Source: Candidatus Phascolarctobacterium caballi | Lineage (GTDB): Bacteria; Bacillota; Negativicutes; Acidaminococcales; Acidaminococcaceae | DNA length: 5,013 bases | Direction of reading: 5' to 3' | Assembly: GCA_018065225.1 (NCBI GenBank) | Contig: JAGHTS010000171.1 | Location: 1 to 5,013, forward strand | The notes under the pieces: generated by a model | The model's database searches: none | Told to the model about the DNA's origin: nothing | The model's input: only the letters and a program-made list of their open reading frames with translations | Made by a program: the position numbers and the translations under genes | Part shown: positions 1 through 4,867 of the stretch, piece by piece | How the letters are laid out: each line of letters begins with the position of its first letter | Numbering within the stretch: the stretch's first letter is position 1

Positions 1-3
1 CAG

Positions 4-83
4 GTTTTGCTTTATTTTCCAATCCCTTTGCCGTTAAGATATATTGCTCTTAACGGCAAAGGGATTGGAAAATAAAGCAAAAC
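4..83. repeat. 36-bp perfect inverted repeat (fold-back) at window edge
   Basis: Bases 4-39 are the exact reverse complement of bases 48-83, separated by an 8-base spacer (TATATTGC, 40-47). The right arm reads in frame into the adhesin as residues of the same character as the rest of the protein (LTAKGLENKAKLTAG), so the right arm looks native. The left arm carries a stop in that frame (TAA, 35-37) and looks like an inverted copy of it. No T-tract follows the right arm and the arms are far longer than those of a normal terminator. The simplest reading is a chimeric fold-back at the end of a contig; a true hairpin or a recombination site is possible. The repeat itself is certain, its meaning is not. 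Confidence 0.95.
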
Positions 84-3000
84 TTACTGCCGGTGCAAAT
101 ATTACTGACGGCTCGCAAGGACATGGTGGCGACATTTTCTTGGATGACTATGAATTTTTGAACACAACCGATAAACTGGATACAGATACCAAAGTTGTGC
201 TTACCGCTTTGGTAGGCAAGTATTGGAGCAGTTTAGTAGGTTACGAGAGTAATGCAACCATTCAAAATTTTGGCAATATTACAACATACAAAGGTACAGA
301 CGGTAAGGGATTAGTGCACATGGACTCTCAAGGCATGACAGAAAACTATGGCACTATCTATTCCGTTGACGGTGAAGTATTTATGGACAGTACGGAGGAT
401 TTGGTTAACCACAAGGATATTTTTGTAATCAACAATGATATCACTGGTACTGTAAGTTGCAATGTAACCTTGCAGGCAACTGGCAATATTTATAATACCG
501 GTGACATTAATGTTAAAGGCAAGGGCACGGTTTTAATAGATGCGGACAGTTTGGACCAAGCAGCACTTACCGGTGATAGTATTACTGATGTCACGACATT
601 GACAGATGTACAGATAGAGGCAGGAACTTATAAGAAAGTCAGCAGCGTTGATTTGACGGATGATGACGGCAATCCGACAGGCACCGTCTTGACTTACAGG
701 GGTATTTACAATACGGGCAACATTTATACTTCTAAAGGTGATGTAAAATTTGAATCCATGTATGGTGGACATATTTATAATACGGATGAATTGGCAGATG
801 TGGACAGCAGTTCGGCGACCACTGTTGCCAACGGTAAAATTACTATGAATTCACCTTGGGGGAAAATCACCAATACCAAGGCCTTGCATGCCAGCCAGGA
901 TATTGAAATTACTTCCAAGAGCCATATCTATAATTTGTCCGCTGTGGATGGCACAACCCCTGCCGAAGTTGAAGGGCAGAGTATTACTCGTGGACTGACC
1001 TCTGACAAGGGAAATATCAAACTTACTTCCACTGCCGGTGCCATTGTCAATGACGGTATTATTGAAACCAAGAACGGCGATATTATCTTGACAGCCAATG
1101 GTTATGTGGAATACGGAAGATTGACGGATAGAAATAATGATGGAAAAATCAATATAGCCGACTACAATATGCTTCCTGATGACGGTGAGGGAGGCAAAGT
1201 ATTTGACACTATTAAAGCCGGTATCTACAACCACACGGACTCCGATTACATTGCCAACGGCGGTAATATTGAAATTACTTCCGTCTATACCATTGATGCC
1301 AGCGGGTCCTTCACGGCACTAAAAAAAGATGTAACTGGTGATGAACATATTGGTAAAGGTAATATTACCGTAACTGCAACTGGTGACAGCAGTAGTCAAA
1401 ATGGTGATATTTATCATTATGCACATAGCGGAACAATGATTAACCAAAATGGGGATATTGATTACTCGGAAGAAAGTTATTCAGAGGGTGATTTGGCTTA
1501 TGAAATGGTACGGGCAGACGGGGCAATCAAATACAGTGCCAGAAACAAAGCATATCTCATTACAGATATGATTGCGGATGACAACATCAAACTTACTTTT
1601 GATGAAGGCACAACCATTTCTAAAGAGATTATCTGTCTGAACGGTGATGTAACCATTCAAACTAAAGGCCAGAGTTCAGAGGGTAATTTGCTTGTTAATG
1701 CCAAGATTACCTCCAGCGGTGCGGTGAACCTGATTTCCGCAGGCAATCTGACCTTTGGGGATGAAGGCACTAACAATGCCCTTATTAATGCCAAGGATGA
1801 CATTACTCTTACAGCAGAACGGGATATTAAAGTTATAGATGCTACTAAATTTGAGACCCAGGAAGGCGGCTTGGAACTCACCAGTAACAAGGGCGGCATT
1901 GATGTAACCGGCAATATTGCAGCCAAGGATTTTGTACGGTTATATACTAAAGGTGATATTACGGAAGGCAGAGCGGGTAACTATGCAGAAAGATTTGAGG
2001 GTGAATATACCGCACCAAGCAATACATCAGCAGGCACTCTTACAGGTATTAAAGTGACTGGAGATATTACCACAGAGGGTGATTTGGACATTGCCACCTA
2101 TGGGGATGATGTTACTGTACAAAATGTAAAAGCAGGCAAAATGGCGGCAGTCGGTACAAGTGACGGCAAAGTTAAGATTGAAGGCACGATTGAGGGCAAG
2201 AATGTGGCTCTTTATTCTGAAAAAGCGACAGCGGAAATTGAATTTGATAAAATTAAAGTTGAAGAGAAACTCGTTCTTGCCGGCAACAACTGGGATTTGG
2301 ACATGACAAATGTTGATTCAGGCGGAAACCCGTTTGACCTCTATGTATATGGTGCAATTGCTGCGGACGGCACAGTGAACCTTGGCAGTTCTGTTAAACT
2401 TGATTATCGCAACGGCCCCACCAAGGATGTCAGAATTCGCCAACTGAATGCAGTTAATGCAGAAGTTCATACAGATGGTGCTTTGACCATTGATAATTTA
2501 AGCGTTGCCAATAAAGCAGAATTATATGTTATGGGAACAAAGACCAATACCTATGGCATCATGCAGGCCGTTGATACGGATGCCCAATTCATTTACTATG
2601 ACCCGGGGCAAGGTGGTGGTGCGGCACTGGATTTGAGCCATGTATATTTCGGTTATGACTTGGCTTCCCGTCAAAACCATATTGATGCTTTAAGTGCAGA
2701 CCCGACTATTTTTGAAAAACCTGCCTACAATCCTGATAATTGTCCTGTATGTGCAGAAGAAGAAAATGCATCTTTGGCAGCAGGCGGCGGCACTGGCACT
2801 ATACCGGGAACAGGCGTAGGCGGAACATCCGGCAATAGAGGTCGTAAGTTTGAACAAGCAACCGCAGGCAAACAACGCTTTGCCGGTGTACTGTTGATGG
2901 ATAATTTCGGTTTCAAGTCCTATGCCCAACGCTTCAGTGCAGAAGATTTAATGACTCATCTTGAAGATATTAAAGCCATTGGACAATATGATAATTACTT

Positions 3001-3148
3001 TAATGTTGGTTTGGGTTTCTATGACCGTTTCAACATTATTGACATTCCCGATGTAGCCGTGAACAGCATAACATTGAACAATACTTTCTGTGACAGCGGT
3101 ATTATTGTGGTACGGGACAACAAAGAGGAGGACAAAGACGAGTTTTAA
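44..3148 (+). CDS. Filamentous haemagglutinin/LktA-like giant surface adhesin, 3' part only
   Basis: This is the C-terminal part (1034 codons) of a large secreted surface protein. The frame opens at a TTG (44) inside the spacer of the terminal palindrome. It has no ribosome binding site and no signal peptide, so the true start lies outside the window. Residues 1 to about 850 consist of short beta-strand repeats of the type G-[DN]-I-x-[LIV]-x-[AS], such as GNIKLTS, GDIILTA, GNIEITS and GNITVTA. This is the pattern of beta-solenoid filamentous haemagglutinins. IYNT-type units recur near residues 149, 221 and 244. Residues 362-373 (DRNNDGKINIAD) match a dockerin/EF-hand calcium loop. Near the end come LDLSHVYFGYD (from 864), CPVC (900-903), a Gly/Thr linker (about 913-931) and a compact C-terminal domain of about 100 residues ending in an acidic tail. 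There is no SLH, LPXTG or beta-barrel segment, so the anchoring or secretion route is not visible. The closest family I can suggest is the LktA-type filamentous adhesins of Negativicutes and Fusobacteria. The adhesin class is fairly sure, the exact family less so. Confidence 0.8.
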   Translation: MLLTAKGLENKAKLTAGANITDGSQGHGGDIFLDDYEFLNTTDKLDTDTKVVLTALVGKYWSSLVGYESNATIQNFGNITTYKGTDGKGLVHMDSQGMTENYGTIYSVDGEVFMDSTEDLVNHKDIFVINNDITGTVSCNVTLQATGNIYNTGDINVKGKGTVLIDADSLDQAALTGDSITDVTTLTDVQIEAGTYKKVSSVDLTDDDGNPTGTVLTYRGIYNTGNIYTSKGDVKFESMYGGHIYNTDELADVDSSSATTVANGKITMNSPWGKITNTKALHASQDIEITSKSHIYNLSAVDGTTPAEVEGQSITRGLTSDKGNIKLTSTAGAIVNDGIIETKNGDIILTANGYVEYGRLTDRNNDGKINIADYNMLPDDGEGGKVFDTIKAGIYNHTDSDYIANGGNIEITSVYTIDASGSFTALKKDVTGDEHIGKGNITVTATGDSSSQNGDIYHYAHSGTMINQNGDIDYSEESYSEGDLAYEMVRADGAIKYSARNKAYLITDMIADDNIKLTFDEGTTISKEIICLNGDVTIQTKGQSSEGNLLVNAKITSSGAVNLISAGNLTFGDEGTNNALINAKDDITLTAERDIKVIDATKFETQEGGLELTSNKGGIDVTGNIAAKDFVRLYTKGDITEGRAGNYAERFEGEYTAPSNTSAGTLTGIKVTGDITTEGDLDIATYGDDVTVQNVKAGKMAAVGTSDGKVKIEGTIEGKNVALYSEKATAEIEFDKIKVEEKLVLAGNNWDLDMTNVDSGGNPFDLYVYGAIAADGTVNLGSSVKLDYRNGPTKDVRIRQLNAVNAEVHTDGALTIDNLSVANKAELYVMGTKTNTYGIMQAVDTDAQFIYYDPGQGGGAALDLSHVYFGYDLASRQNHIDALSADPTIFEKPAYNPDNCPVCAEEENASLAAGGGTGTIPGTGVGGTSGNRGRKFEQATAGKQRFAGVLLMDNFGFKSYAQRFSAEDLMTHLEDIKAIGQYDNYFNVGLGFYDRFNIIDIPDVAVNSITLNNTFCDSGIIVVRDNKEEDKDEF
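1127..1162 (+). other. Dockerin-like calcium-binding loop inside the adhesin
   Basis: Codons 362-373 read DRNNDGKINIAD. Acidic or amide side chains fall at positions 1, 3, 5 and 12, with Gly at 6 and Ile at 8. This fits the D-x-[DN]-x-D-G-x-[IV]-x-x-x-D calcium loop of dockerin type I and EF-hand proteins, and a short helix-like stretch (YNML) follows it. Only one copy is seen, whereas a functional cellulosomal dockerin has two. A calcium-stabilised insertion in the solenoid is therefore likelier than a cohesin-binding module. Confidence 0.6.
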
Positions 3149-3153
3149 TCTAA

Positions 3154-4017
3154 ATGTACACCATTACTCAGATTTCTAATGTTATAGGATTTTGGCTGGA
3201 CGTTTTGGAACATCATGGCGCTGCTTCCCTTTTGGGAAGCAGCCGCCCTTATATTATGCAAGTGGTAAAGGAACATGGTGTACAGGTGCAAAATCAGTGG
3301 GACAGCCAATATTATTTGGAAATGCCCCTCACAGGGACGGCAGGAGCGGATTGCAGTATTGCCTGCCGTTATGTGAACAAAAACATTCCCTATCCCTGTT
3401 ACTGGGAATTTGATACATCCAAGGGGAAAACTACAGACCCATCATATTTTTTGGAAGTCCGTAAGCCGGTTTTTCATGACTGGGGGCTTATCCAGGTGGG
3501 ACTTATGACCGGCAGACAGAATGCTCCCGGACGTATGGTATTTGTTCCTGTTTCTAAAGATAGGGATGATAAAATGCCCTGGTCTGTGGCTTCCGTTGCC
3601 GGCTTATTGAAAAAATTGGGCTGGGGGAAATTGCCGGAAGCGGTGGCGGAAAAACTGCAATATTTGCAGGATTTGCAGTGGGAAAAGATTTTTATCCATG
3701 TGGAAAGAATGCATAATGGCAGTTGGGGCGATACTTTGGGAATTGATATTTTAGGTTGGATTCCGGGAACACAGCCGGAAAAATTTTTTCAGCAGGAAAA
3801 AGCCCAAAAGTTGTTGGACACTTTAGGAAAATGGGGAATGGGTGACGGCAGGGAGAAAATCCTGCCAAACTGTGTAGGGATGATACCCTTGCCAGAAGTA
3901 TTAGGATTTCCGCCTAACAATATGCTTTTTTCCATCTGCAGTCACTTCAAACTGCGTTTTCAAAAAGACCATTGGCTGCCTGCGAAGGTGTATTTGTATT
4001 GTGAAGTGTTGGAATAG
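3154..4017 (+). CDS. Unrecognised Trp-rich soluble protein downstream of the adhesin (287 aa)
   Basis: I do not recognise this protein. It has no signal peptide, no hydrophobic stretch long enough for a membrane helix, and no nucleotide-binding or catalytic motif I can name, so it is probably cytoplasmic. It is notable for 11 tryptophans (residues 14, 49, 84, 110, 143, 157, 176, 191, 202, 227, 274) and six cysteines (67, 71, 82, 240, 262, 283). C67 and C71 form a CxxxC. The middle (about 145-220) is Lys/Gln/Leu-rich and helix-like; the ends look more strand-like. ATG 3154 is the first possible start, because the in-frame TAA at 3151-3153 directly precedes it. The start lies 5 bases after the adhesin stop, on the same strand, with no promoter between, so co-transcription is likely. 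The only good Shine-Dalgarno (GAGGAGG, 3125-3131) is 22 bases upstream, inside the adhesin, which suggests translation by reinitiation. A role as an adhesin-dedicated chaperone, modifier or regulator is only a guess from position. The gene looks intact. Confidence 0.8.
   Translation: MYTITQISNVIGFWLDVLEHHGAASLLGSSRPYIMQVVKEHGVQVQNQWDSQYYLEMPLTGTAGADCSIACRYVNKNIPYPCYWEFDTSKGKTTDPSYFLEVRKPVFHDWGLIQVGLMTGRQNAPGRMVFVPVSKDRDDKMPWSVASVAGLLKKLGWGKLPEAVAEKLQYLQDLQWEKIFIHVERMHNGSWGDTLGIDILGWIPGTQPEKFFQQEKAQKLLDTLGKWGMGDGREKILPNCVGMIPLPEVLGFPPNNMLFSICSHFKLRFQKDHWLPAKVYLYCEVLE
3220..3243 (+). other. Strong intragenic RNA hairpin near the start of the 287-aa gene
   Basis: GCTGCTTCCC (3220-3229) and GGGAAGCAGC (3234-3243) form a perfect 10-bp GC-rich stem around a TTTT loop, 66 bases after the ATG. 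It encodes residues 23-30 (AASLLGSS). No clean T-tract follows, so it is not a standard intrinsic terminator. It could slow ribosomes, act as a partial attenuator, or protect the adhesin part of the message from 3' exonucleases. The structure is certain on paper; any function is inference. Confidence 0.6.
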
Positions 4018-4026
4018 CGGCAGACA

Positions 4027-4046
4027 TCAAATTTATTTTAATTTGA
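4027..4046. repeat. Small AT-rich palindrome overlapping a -35 box
   Basis: TCAAATT (4027-4033) and AATTTGA (4040-4046) form a 7-bp inverted repeat with a 6-base spacer. The right half overlaps the -35 box of the promoter for the secreted micro-protein (4043-4048). It may be an operator or a weak end-of-transcript hairpin for the upstream operon. With AT-only arms apart from one G-C pair, chance is also possible. Confidence 0.35.
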
Positions 4047-4070
4047 AAAGTTTTTGATACAATGTATAAT
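4043..4070 (+). promoter_or_regulatory. Sigma-70-type promoter for the secreted micro-protein
   Basis: TTGAAA (4043-4048, 5 of 6 consensus bases) and a perfect TATAAT (4065-4070) are separated by 16 bases. Transcription would start near 4077, giving a leader of about 28 bases before the ATG at 4105. This separates the small gene from the adhesin operon upstream. Confidence 0.7.
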
Positions 4071-4093
4071 TTTGGTTATGTAAGTAAAAACTT

Positions 4094-4100
4094 AGGAGGG
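4094..4100 (+). promoter_or_regulatory. Strong ribosome binding site
   Basis: AGGAGGG ends 4 bases before the ATG at 4105. It is close to a perfect Shine-Dalgarno sequence. It decides the start, and it favours this 73-codon frame over the longer overlapping frame opening at 4062, which has no such site. Confidence 0.85.
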
Positions 4101-4104
4101 AAAA

Positions 4105-4326
4105 ATGAAGAAGAAAAATTTATTGGTAAAATCAATCATTCCAGTTGTAGCGGCAGGTATGGTTGCCTTTACAAATTCTGCATTTGCGGCAGATCCGTTA
4201 TCGGGTCTGACACCGGCAGAAAGGGAAATGGTTACAAGAGCATACACAGAAACAGCGGGTCCCCAGTTAAACCGTAGTGTATCATTTTTAGCTATGCGGG
4301 ATTTTGATAAGTTTGATTTAGATTAA
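4105..4326 (+). CDS. Small secreted protein with signal peptide, mature form about 45 aa
   Basis: The 73-residue product starts with a textbook signal peptide. It has a basic n-region (MKKKNLLVK), a hydrophobic core (about residues 10-23) and an AFA-A cleavage site after residue 28. No lipobox cysteine is seen, so signal peptidase I release to the periplasm or outside is expected. The mature peptide of about 45 residues begins ADPLSGLTPAEREM and ends in an acidic, Phe-containing tail (DFDKFDLD). It contains no cysteine or tryptophan and no transmembrane segment. I do not recognise the family. The gene has its own good promoter (4043-4070), a near-perfect ribosome binding site, and a terminator whose stem begins inside the stop codon, so it is a compact single-gene unit probably expressed at a high level. 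Possible roles are a secreted peptide, a periplasmic micro-protein or a surface-assembly accessory; none can be chosen from sequence. It might also be the surviving 5' part of a longer secreted protein, though the tidy terminator argues against that. Confidence 0.8.
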   Translation: MKKKNLLVKSIIPVVAAGMVAFTNSAFAADPLSGLTPAEREMVTRAYTETAGPQLNRSVSFLAMRDFDKFDLD

Positions 4327-4350
4327 GTAGGCTTAAATGCTTGCTTTTTT
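4325..4350 (+). terminator. Intrinsic terminator 1 of the secreted micro-protein gene
   Basis: AAGTAGGC (4325-4332) pairs with GCTTGCTT (4339-4346) over 8 positions, two of them G-U, around a TTAAAT loop. The T run continues to 4350. The stem begins within the TAA stop codon of the micro-protein gene. It is moderately stable and may be leaky, which fits the presence of a second, better terminator downstream. Confidence 0.65.
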
Positions 4351-4412
4351 AATGAGGTAAGAGAAACAATTATGGTGCAAACGTTGTATCATTTTTAAAA
4401 TTGAGTGTAATT

Positions 4413-4442
4413 AAGCAGGTTTAAATACCTGCTTTTTCTTTT
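4413..4442 (+). terminator. Intrinsic terminator 2, related in sequence to terminator 1
   Basis: AAGCAGGT (4413-4420) pairs perfectly with ACCTGCTT (4427-4434) around the same TTAAAT loop, followed by TTTCTTTT. Compared with terminator 1, the changes preserve or improve pairing: U-G to C-G, G-U to G-C, and C-G to U-A. The flanking ATTAAG is also shared. This looks like a duplicated, structure-conserved terminator. Confidence 0.75.
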
Positions 4443-4485
4443 ATGTATGTTTATTTAGTGTTATTTTGGCATAACATATAGATAA

Positions 4486-4584
4486 ATGGGATGGCAGTTG
4501 TTTAACAAGCAACTAATGAATATGACAGAAGCAGCCGCTTATGTAGGTGTAAGTCATTCCATTTTTAATGTATTTAACAATTAA
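4486..4584 (+). pseudogene. Truncated excisionase/MerR-type helix-turn-helix remnant
   Basis: A 32-codon frame contains MTEAAAYVGVSHSIFN. This resembles the first helix and turn of HTH_17/excisionase-family proteins, whose usual pattern is V-x-E-A-A-x-x-L-G-V-S-x-x-T-I-Y. The frame then stops (TAA, 4582-4584), before the rest of the recognition helix and the wing. Family members are usually about 60-70 residues or longer. No convincing ribosome binding site precedes ATG 4486, 4516 or 4522. I read it as a decayed gene fragment. Its neighbour at 4631 is a second fragment of the same broad class. With so few residues the family match is suggestive only. Confidence 0.4.
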
Positions 4585-4630
4585 AAATTGCAACATAATA
4601 GTAAACGAGAAGAAAGGGAGTGATGTAATA

Positions 4631-4741
4631 ATGTTTGAAACATATCCAGATATGCTAACGCTGGAAGAGTTTATGGAAATCCTACAAAAAAAAGCAGTTG
4701 TTGAATATATCGAAAGTGCTATGAACAAAAAAATAAAGTGA
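4631..4741 (+). CDS. 36-aa internally shortened excisionase-like protein
   Basis: The 36-residue product begins MFETYPDMLTLEEFMEIL, very like the opening of small Firmicute excisionase/HTH_17 proteins (typically a YPDVLTVEEL-type start). It ends in a Lys-rich helix (AVVEYIESAMNKK) like the C-terminal helix of the same proteins. The central helix-turn-helix and wing, about 30 residues in normal members, are missing. The junction sits at a run of eight A bases (4686-4693, codons Q-K-K). An in-frame deletion would explain the clean frame. A plausible ribosome binding site (AAAGGGAG, 4613-4620) lies 10 bases before the ATG, and a CATAAT hexamer (4594-4599) could be a weak -10 box, so it may still be translated. 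Without its core it should not bind DNA as the family does. It could be a pseudogene or a genuine micro-protein derived from the family. Confidence 0.45.
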   Translation: MFETYPDMLTLEEFMEILQKKAVVEYIESAMNKKIK

Positions 4742-4778
4742 ATGAAAAAAGGAAAGCGGCCATAATTTTCTCCAAAAT

Positions 4779-4813
4779 CCCTCTTACCTCTTTAGTGAGG
4801 CGGGAGGGTTTTT
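4779..4813 (+). terminator. Strong intrinsic terminator after the short excisionase-like gene
   Basis: CCCTCTTACCTC (4779-4790) pairs with GAGGCGGGAGGG (4797-4808), with one A-C mismatch and two G-U pairs, around a 6-base loop (TTTAGT). A TTTTT tract (4809-4813) follows directly. It separates the remnant genes from the toxin-antitoxin unit; the next promoter starts one base after the T-tract. Confidence 0.85.
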
Positions 4814-4814
4814 G

Positions 4815-4843
4815 TTGACAAAAAATTATGTTTGTGTAATACT
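4815..4843 (+). promoter_or_regulatory. Promoter of the antitoxin gene
   Basis: A perfect TTGACA (4815-4820) is followed after 17 bases by AATACT (4838-4843), a 4-of-6 match to the -10 consensus. It is preceded by TG (4835-4836), which makes an extended -10. Transcription would start near 4850, leaving a leader of about 18 bases before the ATG at 4868. Confidence 0.7.
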
Positions 4844-4853
4844 ATGTATTACA
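4835..4853. promoter_or_regulatory. Palindromic operator overlapping the antitoxin promoter
   Basis: TGTAATAC (4835-4842) and GTATTACA (4846-4853) form a perfect 8-bp inverted repeat with a TAT centre. It covers the -10 box and the likely transcription start. Ribbon-helix-helix antitoxins are known to repress their own operons at such palindromes, so this is the expected autoregulatory operator. The repeat is seen directly; its binding by this antitoxin is inferred. Confidence 0.7.
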
Positions 4854-4867
4854 TGGAGGTGGGAAAG

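Noticed and set aside
4..83. The terminal palindrome as an intrinsic terminator or insertion-sequence end
   Set aside because: There is no T-tract after it, no transposase or target duplication nearby, and the right arm is coherent adhesin coding sequence.
488..794. Recurring IYNT-coding segments considered as DNA tandem repeats
   Set aside because: The copies are irregularly spaced and diverged at the nucleotide level. They are protein-level beta-solenoid repeats, not a tandem DNA repeat or a CRISPR array.
533..2929. Several antisense open frames (533-772, 851-1234, 1657-1926, 2690-2929, 2725-2916)
   Set aside because: They lie fully inside the adhesin gene on the opposite strand and have no clear ribosome binding sites or recognisable domains. 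The repetitive sense-strand codon pattern explains them.
3192..3413. A 73-codon frame inside the 287-residue gene
   Set aside because: It overlaps the larger, better supported frame on the same strand, has no Shine-Dalgarno site and shows no domain.
4062..4277. A 71-codon frame overlapping the micro-protein gene
   Set aside because: Its start falls within the promoter region (4062, next to the -10 box) and would not be on the transcript. The frame with the signal peptide and AGGAGGG site is clearly the real one.
4372..4398. An 8-codon mini-frame (MVQTLYHF) between the twin terminators
   Set aside because: It is very short, has no well-spaced ribosome binding site, and lies downstream of a terminator. 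Chance explains it.
4513..4728. An antisense 71-codon frame opposite the excisionase-like remnants
   Set aside because: It runs opposite two sense frames with family-like sequence and has no identifiable ribosome binding site, so it is treated as a shadow.
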